Below are positions 18,061 through 27,450 of a stretch of 64,000 nucleotides of DNA, piece after piece. Source of the stretch: Chloroflexota bacterium. GTDB lineage: Bacteria; Chloroflexota; Dehalococcoidia; Lucifugimonadales; Lucifugimonadaceae. The stretch is taken from positions 59,701 to 123,700 of the forward strand of contig PCAM01000004.1 in assembly GCA_002730555.1 (NCBI GenBank), written 5' to 3'. The translations under genes and the position numbers were made by a program. Under the pieces are notes generated by a model. The model was not told the origin of the DNA. It saw only the letters and a program-made list of their open reading frames with translations, and ran no database searches. Positions within the stretch are counted from its first letter, which is position 1, and every line of letters starts with the position of its first letter.

Positions 18061-19248
18061 TTGGCTTACACAGCGATCAAGTCCTGGCTTACCGCCGAGT
18101 TGGACGACATTCGGTCCAACGGCCTGTTCAAAAACGAGCAGGTGATCGAGACGCCGCAGGGCGCCCGGGTCACGACCAGCGCCGGACCACGCATCAACTT
18201 CTGCGCCAACAACTACCTCGGGCTCGCCGATCACCCGGAGATTCTGGAAGCCGTCAGGGCCGGGCTCCAGAGCCACGGCTACGGCATGGCGTCCGTACGT
18301 TTCATCTGTGGCACGCAGGACATCCACAAAGAGCTTGAGGCCCGGATCAGCCGATTCTTGAGCACCGAGGACACGCTCCTCTACAGCTCCTGCTTCGACG
18401 CCAATACGGGTCTGTTTGAAACCCTGCTCGGCCGGGAAGACGCCGTCATCAGCGACGAACTCAACCATGCGTCCATCATTGATGGCATACGGCTGTGTCG
18501 TGCCGACCGGAAGCGCTACAAGCACAGCGACATGGCCGATCTTGAAGCGAAGCTGCAGGAAACGGCGTACGCCCGATTCCGGATGATCGCCACCGACGGC
18601 GTGTTCAGCATGCAGGGCGACCTGGCGAAGCTGAAGGAGATATGCGAACTGGCGGATCAATACGACGCCATGGTGATGGTGGACGACTCGCACTCGACGG
18701 GTTTTGTCGGTCCGGGCGGGCGTGGAACGCCCGCACAGATGGGCGTCGAAGACCGGGTGGACATCATCACCAGCACCCTCGGTAAAGGCCTTGGAGGAGC
18801 GTCTGGAGGCTTCACAACCGGTCATTCCGAGATCGTGTCCTATCTCCGCCAGCGCTCCCGCCCCTACCTGTTTTCGAACAGCCTCCCCCCGCTGATCGCC
18901 ATCGGCGCTGTGAAGGCGCTCGAACTGGTCGATGAACAACCGGAGTTGCGGGCGCGGTTGTGGGAAAACACCCGCTATTTCCGCGAGCGCATGACTGGGT
19001 TCGGTTTTGAGTTGATCCCGGGCGACCACCCGATCGTCCCGGTGATGCTTCGTGACGAACTCAAGACGGTCGAGATGGCGGCAGCCATGAACCGTCGGGG
19101 GGTCTTCGTGGTCGGGTTCAACTATCCCGTGGTTCCCAGAGGAGCGGCCCGTATTCGGGTCCAGGTGTCGGCCGCACACACACGAACCGAACTGGACAAA
19201 GCGCTGGATGCCTTTCAGGACGTCGGCGCGGAACTGGGTCTGATTTGA
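18061..19248 (+). CDS. kbl: Glycine C-acetyltransferase (2-amino-3-ketobutyrate CoA ligase)
   Basis: A PLP enzyme of 395 aa in the alpha-oxoamine synthase family; it cleaves 2-amino-3-ketobutyrate with CoA to glycine and acetyl-CoA in threonine breakdown. Features: [16 protein letters not shown] near the start, [26 protein letters not shown], and the PLP lysine in [13 protein letters not shown]. It starts at TTG 18061 behind AGGAAGG. The dehydrogenase that follows is a generic SDR, not an obvious threonine dehydrogenase, so 8-amino-7-oxononanoate synthase (biotin) cannot be fully excluded, though the sequence favours Kbl. Confidence 0.88.
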   Translation: MAYTAIKSWLTAELDDIRSNGLFKNEQVIETPQGARVTTSAGPRINFCANNYLGLADHPEILEAVRAGLQSHGYGMASVRFICGTQDIHKELEARISRFLSTEDTLLYSSCFDANTGLFETLLGREDAVISDELNHASIIDGIRLCRADRKRYKHSDMADLEAKLQETAYARFRMIATDGVFSMQGDLAKLKEICELADQYDAMVMVDDSHSTGFVGPGGRGTPAQMGVEDRVDIITSTLGKGLGGASGGFTTGHSEIVSYLRQRSRPYLFSNSLPPLIAIGAVKALELVDEQPELRARLWENTRYFRERMTGFGFELIPGDHPIVPVMLRDELKTVEMAAAMNRRGVFVVGFNYPVVPRGAARIRVQVSAAHTRTELDKALDAFQDVGAELGLI

Positions 19249-20057
19249 ATCCTATATCTCCTCCAGAATTAACCTTTGACCAATCACGGCTTCCGGCAAT
19301 CGTCCCGGATGAGTTGGCCGGAAAGGTAGCGATCGTTACCGGTGGTGGCAGTGGGATGGGACGCGCTGCAGCACGGCGTCTCGCCGCAGCAGGTGCAGCG
19401 GTTGTTGTAAACGACCTGTCGGTCGATTCCGCTGTGGCAACCGCAACAGGAATACTGGGCGCAGGCGGTCGGTCGATCGCCATCGGCGGAAACGTTACTG
19501 ACGCAGTCGAAATTTCAGCGCTAGTGGCTGGAGCCGAATCAAAGTTTGGCGGGGTTCACATACTGGTTAACGCCGCGGGTGTGCTCCGTAGAACATCGGT
19601 CTATGACATGCAGGAAGACGAGTGGGACTTTGTAATCGGCGTGAACCTCAAGGGCACCTTCCTGCCCTCTCGCGCCGTTCTCCGGCCGATGCATGAAGCG
19701 GGTTGGGGTCGAATCGTCAATTTCTCGTCCACCGCCGGGAAGACCACTAGTACGTTAGGCAGCGCCGCATACACGGCCTCAAAGCATGCAGTCCTGGGTT
19801 TCACACGCCATCTAGCGATGGAAGAGGCGTCACACGGGATCACCGTCAACGCCGTGTGTCCGGGCTTGATCGATACAGAGATGGTTCAGGCCGAGGTCGA
19901 CCAAGACCTTAAGCACGCCTATACGAGCAGCTTCCCCATATCCCGCCTGGGCGACCCGTCAGAGGTTGCCGAACTAGTCGCTTTCCTGGCGTCAGACCGC
20001 GCCGCATACATTACAGGTCAGGCGCTAGACATAAGCGGTGGAGATTTGATGGTTTAG
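19245..20057 (+). CDS. SDR family oxidoreductase
   Basis: A short-chain dehydrogenase of 270 aa. After about 25 residues comes the NAD(P)-binding [14 protein letters not shown], then NAAGVL, the catalytic serine region NFSSTAGKT, the YTASK motif and a C-terminal [15 protein letters not shown]. The overall pattern is that of FabG-like 3-oxoacyl reductases and many sugar or alcohol dehydrogenases. The TTG start overlaps the kbl stop (TTGA), so it is translationally coupled. It may supply the 2-amino-3-ketobutyrate for Kbl, but the specificity cannot be read from sequence. Confidence 0.88.
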   Translation: MNPISPPELTFDQSRLPAIVPDELAGKVAIVTGGGSGMGRAAARRLAAAGAAVVVNDLSVDSAVATATGILGAGGRSIAIGGNVTDAVEISALVAGAESKFGGVHILVNAAGVLRRTSVYDMQEDEWDFVIGVNLKGTFLPSRAVLRPMHEAGWGRIVNFSSTAGKTTSTLGSAAYTASKHAVLGFTRHLAMEEASHGITVNAVCPGLIDTEMVQAEVDQDLKHAYTSSFPISRLGDPSEVAELVAFLASDRAAYITGQALDISGGDLMV

Positions 20058-20059
20058 GG

Positions 20060-20900
20060 GAATATTGAAGCCTCCTCACGAAGAGGGGGGAGGGTTGGTG
20101 GTGCGCTGCGTCATGCGATTACAAGAGTGCTGGGACCAAAATCTTTGTAGGGGCGGATAGCGATCCGCCCGCGCGTGGGTCGCTATCCGCCCCAATGCGT
20201 TTTCGCGGTCCAGAGAACTGAACCCCTGAAACACTGACCAGGTGATCTTGTCCGTGTCCAGGTTCCAGTGGAAGTTTCCGTTTCGAAGACCGTCAGTTGC
20301 GTTGTGCACCGTGATCGTGGCGCTTCAGATGCGTGCGATCGGAGTTCCCGGAGCCGTGTTGATGGCGCCTAACAGATCGACGTGCAGGTCCAGACGGATG
20401 CTGATGCCGTCGTTGGACATCAGCGCCTGCCAGTCGGCGTTGTTCTCACCGTTAAAACGCTCAAGCGCTGCTGGGCTATCAACCACGATGGTCCCGACCT
20501 CGCCACCGCAGTAATGGAAACCGCCGTTGTTGCAGATCGTCACGCCAGGTCCATGCGGTAACGCTGATGACGATGTTTTTCTTTACTGAGAAAGAGAAGA
20601 GGGTGAGGAGAGTGAGTGTCTGGGATCCACTTGAGCTCTTCAGCTGATCGTCCATAACGACGGCGGTTGCGGCGTAATCCAGGCGATCCGTTGCGATTAC
20701 TGTCGCTGACTTACTAGCGACGCTCGTCGCCGTCTGGTTTTCCTCATGCCTAGCGACATCTTGGAGGCATCGTTCGAAATCATCTTTTTTTCGTCGAGGT
20801 TCACATGATCGCAATCCGATTTCTCGGTGGGGGAGCATGCAACCAGCACAAACCAAGAATCAACACGAGCCAGAGCGCTGAAAAATACCAACCCCCAAAT
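20060..20900 (-). pseudogene. Remnants of a secreted or lipoprotein gene
   Basis: About 890 bases separate the SDR from valS. On the minus strand three stretches look protein-like but lie in different frames. About 20891-20750 has a signal-like part with FVLVACSPTEKSD. About 20760-20590 includes DRLDYAATAVVMDD. About 20543-20080 starts ICNNGGFHYCGGEV and continues past an in-frame TGA (20327-20325) into HNATDGLRNGNFHWNLD. Taken together they resemble one exported beta-rich protein broken by frameshifts and a stop. I do not recognise the family. The lower end contains a palindromic repeat. Confidence 0.35.
20148..20193. repeat. Palindromic intergenic repeat
   Basis: An inverted repeat with 14-base perfect arms (20150-20163 and 20180-20193, core GGGGCGGATAGCGA) around a 16-base spacer that itself contains CCGCCC. 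A related core (TAGGGGCG followed by TAT) appears in the larger inverted repeat at 62434-62541, so the two may belong to one dispersed family. Confidence 0.65.
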
Positions 20901-20949
20901 ATAGTTGTCTTGTTCTAACTACCTCCCTAGATAGCTCGAACTCAACTGC

Positions 20950-23625
20950 CTATTTCTGTCCCTGAGCCTCCGGATCGATCGTCGCGGTGAAGCGCTCCTC
21001 TTCCACGTCGCCCTCATCCATGTCCACGCCGGACGCATTCGCCCCATCACCGACATCGCCGATCACGCCGGACAGCACGGACAAACTATCGCCGTTTCCC
21101 ATAAGCGATAGCGATGCCAGCGGACGGCCCATTCCGAGCCCCAGATCCGTTTTGGCTTTACGAACTGCTGCGATGGCGTCACAGGCCACAGCAAACGACT
21201 CAGCGTTATCCGGGGCCGGTACCCCTTCAAGCTCAGCAGCCGACGGCCAGTCCGCCACGTGGATCGATTGTTTACCGGTCTGCTCGGCGAAGGTCCATGA
21301 CCACACTTCGTCCGTGATGGTGGGAACAAAAGGCGCGAACAACCGAATCGTCACGCTCAGGCCAACCCGGAGAGTTGCTATGGCCGACGCCCGTCCCTCC
21401 CGATCCTCGTCTGTACGTGTCCGCTTCTTGACCAACTCAAGGTAGTTATCGGTGAACGCTCTCCAGAAGAAGGTCTCCGTCTCCTCGAGTGCGCGTGAGT
21501 ACTCGTACTCCTCAAACGCAGCCGTGGCGCGCTCAACCAGCGAACGCAACTCGGCAATGAATGCACGGTCGAGTTCGTTCGTGATGTCGCCCTCCGGTCC
21601 TTCCTGGGACAGCACGAACTTGCCGGCATTGTAGATCTTTGTGACGAGCCGCTTGCCGACCCGGAACACCTGTTCGTCAAACGCAGTGTCGGTCCCCAAC
21701 CGTGCGCTGCCGGCCCAGTACCGGACCGAGTCTGCGCCGTACTCCTCCAGCATACCGACCGGCGTCACCACGTTACCCCGGCTCTTGCTCATCTTCTTGC
21801 GGTCCGGGTCCAGGATCCATCCGCTGAGCACGACGTTGTGCCAGGGGACGTTCTCGTGGTGAAGCAGTGCTTTGGCGACGGTGTAAAACGTCCAGGTTCG
21901 AATAATGTCGTGCGCCTGTGGACGAACGTCCATCGGGAACAACTCATCCATGCTGTCGCCGTCCTGCCCCCAGCGCGCCCCGATCTGCGGAGAGAGTGAA
22001 CTGGTGAACCAGGTATCGAACACATCAGGCTCTCCGGCGAAACCACCGGGCTGCCCCCGCTGCACCTCTTCAAATCCTGGCGCAGTGGTCGACATCGGGT
22101 CCATCGGCAACATATCTCTCCTCGGGAGCATCGGATCGGAGTAAATCGGGTTCGCCGCATCATCGAGCCGGTACCAGACCGGAATCTGAACGCCGAAATA
22201 GCGCTGTCTGCTAATCCCCCAGTCCAACCCGAGGTTTGCCGTCCAGTCCTCATAGCGCTTGCCCATGTAGGCCGGATGCCACCGGATCTGGCGGCCCCGT
22301 TTGATAAGCTCGTCTTTCTTGTCCAGCAGACGCACGAACCACTGACGGTTGGTCAGGTATTCCAGCGGACTGTCTCCCTTCTCATAGAACCGCACCGCAT
22401 GTTTGATCTGGCGCGGCTCTCCCTGGAGGGGTACGCCGCCACCCGTGAGCGCGGCATTACCGGCTTTCCCCAACTGCTCTACGACGATGCGGCGGGCCTG
22501 GTTGACCCGCTTTCCGATGATCCGCGCGTAGTTGGTGTTTGCGAGTTCCGGGTCGTTGCTCTCCCAGCCTTCGTCACCGTAGCGGCGCTCCACCACCAGC
22601 CCGTCGCGCCCCAGCACCTGCCGCAGCGGTAGCGACTCCTCACGCCACCACTGCACGTCCGTCTGGTCGCCAAACGTACAGACCATCAATACACCGGTCC
22701 CTTTTTCGGGGTCGGCGAGCTCGGTCGGGAATATCGGTACCGGCACGCGGTAAACGGGAGAGATGGCGTTTTGGCCAAACAGCGCTTTGTAGCGCTCATC
22801 GTCCGGGTGGGCAGCTATGCCGACACACGCCGCCAGCAATTCGGGACGGGTCGTGGAGATTACAAAAGTCCCGCCATCCTCAGTGCCGAACTCGATGTCG
22901 TGAAAGGCGCCGTCCCGCTCCCGGTCCTCGACCTCCGCTTGCGCGACCGCAGTTGCAAAGTCCACGTCCCACATCGTTGGCGCATCGACCTGGTAGATGT
23001 GGCCCTTCTCGTACAGGTCCAGGAAACTGAGCTGGGCGATGCCACGGGACCGGTCATCGATCGTGGCGTATTCCTCGTTCCAGTCGACCGACAGGCCGAG
23101 CATCTTCCACAGGTCTTTGAAAGCCACCTCATCCTCCGCTGTGACGATGTGGCAGAGTTCGATGAAGTTCCGGCGTGAGATCACTGTCGGACGAGGAAGA
23201 TCCCGCGGCTTCGTGTTCGGATCAACCCGTTCGACCGTTAGATTCGCGTCGTAGGTCATGAACGGATCGGAACGCACGTTGAACACGTTCTGGACGCGCC
23301 GTTCCGTGGGCAGGCCATTGTCGTCCCAACCCATCGGGTAAAAGATGTTCCGGCCCTTCATCCGCTGGTAGCGGACAATCACGTCCTGGTGGGTATACGA
23401 GAACACGTGACCAACGTGCAGCGAACCGCTGGCCGTGGGCGGTGGTGTGTCGACTACAAAGGTTTCGTCCCGGGGGCGCGTGGGATCGTAACTGTGGATG
23501 CCCCACTGATCCCAGAGAGCCCGCCAGCGCGGCTCCGCCTCTTCCGGTTCAAAGCGCCGGGGGAGGTCCGAAACGTCGACCGGCTTCACCCATCCTTTGT
23601 TCGTCCTGGATTCCGTCGTAGCCAT
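20950..23625 (-). CDS. valS: Valyl-tRNA synthetase
   Basis: A class I synthetase of 891 aa that charges tRNA-Val. The HIGH-like motif is in PPPTASGSLHVGHVFSY (near residue 60), the editing domain follows (STTRPELLAACVG), and the KMSKSRGNVV signature is near residue 615. The anticodon-binding helical region follows, but the long C-terminal coiled coil of many ValRS proteins seems absent; the protein ends in an acidic tail. It starts at ATG 23625. A T-box leader with its own terminator lies just upstream, so it is probably induced when tRNA-Val is uncharged. Confidence 0.95.
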   Translation of the reverse strand: MATTESRTNKGWVKPVDVSDLPRRFEPEEAEPRWRALWDQWGIHSYDPTRPRDETFVVDTPPPTASGSLHVGHVFSYTHQDVIVRYQRMKGRNIFYPMGWDDNGLPTERRVQNVFNVRSDPFMTYDANLTVERVDPNTKPRDLPRPTVISRRNFIELCHIVTAEDEVAFKDLWKMLGLSVDWNEEYATIDDRSRGIAQLSFLDLYEKGHIYQVDAPTMWDVDFATAVAQAEVEDRERDGAFHDIEFGTEDGGTFVISTTRPELLAACVGIAAHPDDERYKALFGQNAISPVYRVPVPIFPTELADPEKGTGVLMVCTFGDQTDVQWWREESLPLRQVLGRDGLVVERRYGDEGWESNDPELANTNYARIIGKRVNQARRIVVEQLGKAGNAALTGGGVPLQGEPRQIKHAVRFYEKGDSPLEYLTNRQWFVRLLDKKDELIKRGRQIRWHPAYMGKRYEDWTANLGLDWGISRQRYFGVQIPVWYRLDDAANPIYSDPMLPRRDMLPMDPMSTTAPGFEEVQRGQPGGFAGEPDVFDTWFTSSLSPQIGARWGQDGDSMDELFPMDVRPQAHDIIRTWTFYTVAKALLHHENVPWHNVVLSGWILDPDRKKMSKSRGNVVTPVGMLEEYGADSVRYWAGSARLGTDTAFDEQVFRVGKRLVTKIYNAGKFVLSQEGPEGDITNELDRAFIAELRSLVERATAAFEEYEYSRALEETETFFWRAFTDNYLELVKKRTRTDEDREGRASAIATLRVGLSVTIRLFAPFVPTITDEVWSWTFAEQTGKQSIHVADWPSAAELEGVPAPDNAESFAVACDAIAAVRKAKTDLGLGMGRPLASLSLMGNGDSLSVLSGVIGDVGDGANASGVDMDEGDVEEERFTATIDPEAQGQK

Positions 23626-23672
23626 TGTCCGTCCTGTTGTTAAACCGATCCCGCCTCAAAACGGCGGGAAAT

Positions 23673-23935
23673 AAAAAACCCCGTCCCTCAAAGGACGGGG
23701 CATTTCGCCTCGCGGTACCACCTTCGTTGCCTCGACCCTCTGACGGGTCAAGACCGCTCGATGCCGGTAACGGTAGCTGCCGTTCAGCCCTGGCCCTCCA
23801 ACGGGGTTCAGGCCGACCGCTCGGGGACGACTTCCCGCGTGGCTGCGGCGCCGGGATCACAGCATCCCCGGCTCTCTCGGACCCGCCAAGCGGTACTACT
23901 TCCCGTCACTGCGTTTAGCGTTGTGAAGGATTTGA
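23673..23935 (-). promoter_or_regulatory. T-box leader of valS
   Basis: On the minus strand the sequence at 23724-23711 reads GGTGGTACCGCG, the T-box core that pairs with the acceptor end of uncharged tRNA. It is followed by a GC-rich hairpin (arms 23679-23686 and 23693-23700) and a run of six T, which is the terminator. Upstream (about 23935-23730) lie several stems, including a GAAGTAGTACC segment and GAGAGAGCCGGGG, as in known T-boxes. A GTC valine codon at 23882-23880, just before GAGAGAG, is a possible specifier. The position, 50-300 bases before valS, fits. Confidence 0.88.
23679..23700 (-). terminator. T-box terminator hairpin
   Basis: An eight-pair stem (CCCCGTCC with GGACGGGG) closes a six-base loop. 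On the minus strand a run of six T (23678-23673) follows. This is the conditional terminator of the valS T-box, and the antiterminator would use the T-box core just upstream. Confidence 0.85.
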
Positions 23936-23964
23936 CGCTAGCACGGTGCCTCGTCCCCGGTCAA
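23935..23964 (-). promoter_or_regulatory. Possible promoter of the valS leader
   Basis: On the minus strand TTGACC (23964-23959) lies 18 bases before TAGCGT (23940-23935), just upstream of the first T-box stem. The -35 element is good and the -10 weak. The position at the head of the leader is the main support. Confidence 0.35.
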
Positions 23965-23974
23965 TCTGCCGTAA

Positions 23975-24931
23975 CTACACCTGCGTCTTTTCGAGCACCT
24001 CGGGTTCCAGCCCGCATCTCACGCGCAGTCGATTCCATTCGCGGTCCACGTTGGCCTGGATATCCTCGATAACGCCCGGTTCCCGGTCACGCATCAGGTG
24101 TCGGAATCGACCCTGTGAAGACAGGTAGTCGGTGATCGGTTTGGACTTGTGCCGCGGCCCGTTCAGCTTGTACGCACCGTCGACTATTTCGTAGAGCGGC
24201 CACAACGCCGCATCCACAGCCAGCCGAGATACGGCCATCGTGTCTTCCGGCTCGTAGCGCCAGCCGCGATCGCAGGGCGCAAACACGTTTAGGAAAGCCG
24301 GGCCTTCAGCCGCCTCCGCCTTTCGGACCTTGGTCATCAGGTCCTTCCAGTTGTGGACGGCCGCCTGTGCGACGTACGGGATGCCGTGGGCGGCGACGAT
24401 ACCGGTCATGTCCTTGCGCCACTGCGGCTTGCCGGGGACAAGGTCGCCCGCCGGCGTGGTCGTGGTCCATGCGCCGAGCATCGTCGCTCCGCTACGCTGG
24501 ATGCCCGTGTTCATGTAGCCCTCGTTATTCAGGCAGATGTACATGAACTTATGGCCACGCTCCAGCGCGCCGGAGAGCCACTGGAACCCGATGTCGTAAG
24601 TAGCACCGTCGCCGCCGAACACGACGAAGGTCATTGGGCGGTCGGCCATACGGCCCTTCCGGATGAGTGCCTTGTATGCGGCCTCGATTCCGGATGCACT
24701 GGTCGCTGCGTTCTCAAACGCGCTGTGGATCAGCGGCACCTTCCAGGACGTGTCCGGGAACCGGGTGCTGGAGACCTCGAGACAGCCCGTCGCCAGGGCG
24801 ACCACGGGTTCGTTTGCGAGCGCAAGCAGCACCTGTCGGACGATGACCGATTCGGAACATCCGGCGCACAATCCGTGCCCGGACTCAAAACCATCATCCA
24901 GTAGCGTCAGGTCACGTAATTTCAGTGTCAT
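23975..24931 (-). CDS. porB: Pyruvate/2-oxoacid:ferredoxin oxidoreductase, beta subunit
   Basis: The TPP-binding beta subunit, 318 aa. It has GLCAGCSESV near residue 20 (cluster-ligand cysteines), the TPP motif GGDGATYDIGFQWLSGALERG and NNEGYMNTGIQRS, and a later FAPCDRGW. It starts at ATG 24931, overlapping the alpha-subunit stop (TAATG). Last of four subunit genes in the order gamma, delta, alpha, beta. The complex oxidises pyruvate or a related oxoacid to the acyl-CoA and reduces ferredoxin. Confidence 0.9.
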   Translation of the reverse strand: MTLKLRDLTLLDDGFESGHGLCAGCSESVIVRQVLLALANEPVVALATGCLEVSSTRFPDTSWKVPLIHSAFENAATSASGIEAAYKALIRKGRMADRPMTFVVFGGDGATYDIGFQWLSGALERGHKFMYICLNNEGYMNTGIQRSGATMLGAWTTTTPAGDLVPGKPQWRKDMTGIVAAHGIPYVAQAAVHNWKDLMTKVRKAEAAEGPAFLNVFAPCDRGWRYEPEDTMAVSRLAVDAALWPLYEIVDGAYKLNGPRHKSKPITDYLSSQGRFRHLMRDREPGVIEDIQANVDREWNRLRVRCGLEPEVLEKTQV

Positions 24932-26172
24932 TACTCGGAGACCTCCCCGTCTTCTCGTAATCCCAGATACGTCGGTTCTAACGGAACCTCGCCGGATTCC
25001 AGAGCGGACCGCAACTCGTCAAACGCCTGATTGAACTGGCCAAGGGTCACCACCCTGCCGCCGAGTCCATAAACGAAACCCTTGGTAAGCGGCCTGTTGG
25101 ACTGCGTCCATAACGTAGATTTGATGTCCGAAAGAAGCGGGTTATCCACCGATCCAAACCCGATGGCGCGGTCCAGCACGCCGACGACGCGTGCGCCGGA
25201 CAGCGCCTCGGCGACCGCTTTCGTCGGGAAGGGCCGGAACAGCCGTACACGCAGCGCTCCAGCCTTCAGACCGGTGGCCCGGGCAGCGTCCACCGCGGCG
25301 TGGGCCTGGCCCTCTGCCGATCCCAGCAGCACGAGGACGACCTCGGCATCTTCCATCCGGTACGGTTCCAGAATGTTGTAGTCCCGGCCCGATATCTCGC
25401 CGAAACGCTTCAACGCCTGTTCGACAATCGGCCGAGACCGGTACAGCGCCGCCTCCTGCTGACGGCGGTGCTCAAAGTAGTAGTCACGGAAGTCCAGCGC
25501 CCCGTACGTTGCGGTCGAACCCTCAGCCAGAAGCGACGTCTCCGGTTCGTACTCCCCGACGTACTCACGCACCACGTCGTCCGGCAAAACGTCTACGCGC
25601 TCCACAGCGTGCGTGACCATGAAACCATCGACGAGGTTTGCGGTCGGCAGCATCACATCCGGGTGTTCCGCAATGGTCTGCGCCACGAGGGCGAGGTCGT
25701 AAGCCTCTTGCGGGCTGCTTCCGGAGAGCATCACCCAGCCGGTCTCGCGCATCGCCATGGCGTCTGAATGGTCGCCCAGGATATTGAGCGGGGCGGACAG
25801 CGCCCTTGTGCACAGGTGCATCACGATCGGCAATCGCATGCCAGAGGCGACGCCCAGCATCTCAAACATGAGCGCCAGGCCGGGTCCGGCGGTGGCCGTT
25901 ATTGCACGAGCGCCGGCGGCACTTGCACCGACACACGCACTCAGCGCGGCGTGCTCGCTTTCGACGTTGATGTACTCCGTGCGGACCAGCCCGTCCGCGC
26001 AGTACTCGGCAAACTTCTCGATGATGAGCGTCTGCGGCGTGATCGGGTAGGCGGCCACCACTTCCGGCTCGATCTGCTTGAGCGCGTAGGCGACGGCCTC
26101 ACCGCCGTTGACAGCGATGGCGGTCGAAGTAGCCGGGCCGGCGCTGGCCGGACGTTCCTGTGTATCTACCAA
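24931..26172 (-). CDS. porA: Pyruvate/2-oxoacid:ferredoxin oxidoreductase, alpha subunit
   Basis: The alpha subunit, about 413 aa. The pattern includes NGGEAVAYALKQIEPEVVAAYPITPQT, ESEHAALSACVGASAAGAR, TATAGPGLALM and a later domain with VVGVLDRAIGFG. I prefer TTG 26172, which has GGAG about five bases before it; the frame is open to TTG 26220, but that start has no ribosome site. The order and the presence of gamma and delta subunits fit a four-subunit archaeal-type POR. Substrate preference for pyruvate is inferred from this family, not shown. Confidence 0.9.
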   Translation of the reverse strand: MVDTQERPASAGPATSTAIAVNGGEAVAYALKQIEPEVVAAYPITPQTLIIEKFAEYCADGLVRTEYINVESEHAALSACVGASAAGARAITATAGPGLALMFEMLGVASGMRLPIVMHLCTRALSAPLNILGDHSDAMAMRETGWVMLSGSSPQEAYDLALVAQTIAEHPDVMLPTANLVDGFMVTHAVERVDVLPDDVVREYVGEYEPETSLLAEGSTATYGALDFRDYYFEHRRQQEAALYRSRPIVEQALKRFGEISGRDYNILEPYRMEDAEVVLVLLGSAEGQAHAAVDAARATGLKAGALRVRLFRPFPTKAVAEALSGARVVGVLDRAIGFGSVDNPLLSDIKSTLWTQSNRPLTKGFVYGLGGRVVTLGQFNQAFDELRSALESGEVPLEPTYLGLREDGEVSE

Positions 26173-26227
26173 GAGTTCTCCAAATCTTTCGGGATCACCG
26201 GCGCGAATAGCGCCGTACAATCCAAGA

Positions 26228-26521
26228 TCAGTCCCGTTCCTCCAGGACCATTTCGATGCATTTCACGGGGCACTCGGTTGCGCAGATTCCGCAGCCCTTG
26301 CAGTGGTCAAGGTCGACCGACAGAAGTTTCCCTTCGGCGGTCTTGAAGCAACTGTCCGGGCACATCACCCAGCAGATCATGCAGTCGGTGCAGGCGTCGA
26401 AATCGATGACGGGGAGTTTGGTCCGCCAGGAGCCTGTCAGATTGCGTTCCGTGCTCCCCGGGAACAGAACCGTTCCGCCAGCGGGTACATCTCCCCAGGG
26501 TTCCGCTCCTGGCTGCGTCAT
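26228..26521 (-). CDS. porD: 2-oxoacid:ferredoxin oxidoreductase, delta (ferredoxin-like) subunit
   Basis: A ferredoxin-like subunit of 97 aa with two 4Fe-4S motifs: CTDCMICWVMCPDSC (around residue 45) and CKGCGICATECPVKC (around residue 78). The N-terminal third is the usual POR-delta extension. The ATG overlaps the gamma-subunit stop (ATGA). It passes electrons from the TPP site to external ferredoxin. Confidence 0.92.
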   Translation of the reverse strand: MTQPGAEPWGDVPAGGTVLFPGSTERNLTGSWRTKLPVIDFDACTDCMICWVMCPDSCFKTAEGKLLSVDLDHCKGCGICATECPVKCIEMVLEERD

Positions 26522-27126
26522 TGAGCGCCTCCCTGAGCTATCGATTTAGCAGATTCAAATCCACGATGCAGCGCGGCGATGTTCCCGTCGACGATCCTGT
26601 CCGGGAAAAGCCCTCTCAGCTGTTTGCGCACGGCTTCTACCATCGTCTCCAGGTTAACGACCGGAAAGACCTCGAGCAGCGCACCCAGCATGGGGGTGTT
26701 GGGCAATGCACGGCCTATCAACTCAAGCGAGATAGCGGTGGCGTCCACCGTGCAGATGACGACATCGTCCCGGACGAGACGTTTCTGCTCGTCTTCCGGT
26801 GATCGAATGGAGTTGACGACCACGGCGGAACCGGGCGCCATACCCTCCAGAACATCCACGTTGCCGATCAGCGATGGGTCCAGCACAAGCACAAGGCCGG
26901 GGCTTTCGACCGGGCCCCGCACGGACGGCGGCTGATCATCTATGCGGGTGTAGGCGGCGACCGGGGCGCCGGAGCGCTCGGCGCCGAAATCCGGCAGCGA
27001 TTGCGGGTAGTAACCGCCTTCAAGGGCGGCGGCGGCGAGCAGGCGGCTGGCGGTGACCACTCCCTGACCGCCGCGTCCGTGCCAGCGAACTGCCGCGGGT
27101 AGCGCTACCGGTGTCGTCGTCACCAA
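26518..27126 (-). CDS. porC: 2-oxoacid:ferredoxin oxidoreductase, gamma subunit
   Basis: The gamma subunit, about 202 aa. It contains the domain signature RWHGRGGQGVVTASRLLA, FGAERSGAPVAAYTRI, and the C-terminal PNTPMLGALLEVFPVV. The frame is open far upstream (27312), but the upstream part has no family similarity. TTG 27126 or GTG 27123 follows AAGGAG by nine to twelve bases and is the likely start. First gene of the porCDAB operon, divergent from the gene at 27451. Confidence 0.88.
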   Translation of the reverse strand: MVTTTPVALPAAVRWHGRGGQGVVTASRLLAAAALEGGYYPQSLPDFGAERSGAPVAAYTRIDDQPPSVRGPVESPGLVLVLDPSLIGNVDVLEGMAPGSAVVVNSIRSPEDEQKRLVRDDVVICTVDATAISLELIGRALPNTPMLGALLEVFPVVNLETMVEAVRKQLRGLFPDRIVDGNIAALHRGFESAKSIAQGGAQ

Positions 27127-27450
27127 TACGTGGCTCTCCTTGAGTGAGTTTGGGATTCGTTCGGAGGTTATTGGACGTAGTCCGTCGTGTCCAACCGCAC
27201 ACCGCGCTTCGGCGATCCTCTTGAACTGATGTGAAGCCAGTTTCCTTCGATAGTCGTGAGGAAGGCGTGAAGAAGGTTTGCTTCCGGAGGCCCGATCCGA
27301 GCGGGTTGCCACTACGGCTCACGGTGGCCTCACATGTCAGGAGGAACCATCATGATTCTCTCACGTCGCGCCGCATAGCGTGCAAGCACACGGCTTTTGA
27401 GCGAAAGCCCGAACGCCACTTCACGTAGCACCCCCGTAGAGGAGGCGCAT
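27127..27450. promoter_or_regulatory. Divergent intergenic region upstream of porCDAB
   Basis: This 324-base stretch lies between the divergent porC and 27451 genes and must hold promoters for both, though I see no strong -35/-10 pair. On the plus strand it contains an eight-codon reading frame behind a strong ribosome site (27352-27378), listed separately. No other gene is visible. Confidence 0.4.
27352..27378 (+). CDS. Possible eight-residue leader peptide
   Basis: AGGAGG at 27339-27344 stands seven bases before ATG 27352, an almost ideal start site. The frame reads MILSRRAA and stops at TAG. Such a strong site on so short a frame, 70 bases before the next gene on the same strand (27451), suggests a leader peptide that couples or attenuates expression. 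Chance is possible. Confidence 0.35.
   Translation: MILSRRAA

Noticed and set aside
17707..19179. A 490-codon open frame on the minus strand
   Set aside because: It lies antisense to the clear kbl gene and encodes no recognisable domain; its length reflects the high GC content.
20325..20327. The in-frame TGA at 20327-20325 as a second selenocysteine codon
   Set aside because: There is no Cys-type redox motif or Cys homolog at that place, and the surrounding gene is broken by frameshifts, so a nonsense mutation (for example CGA to TGA) is simpler.
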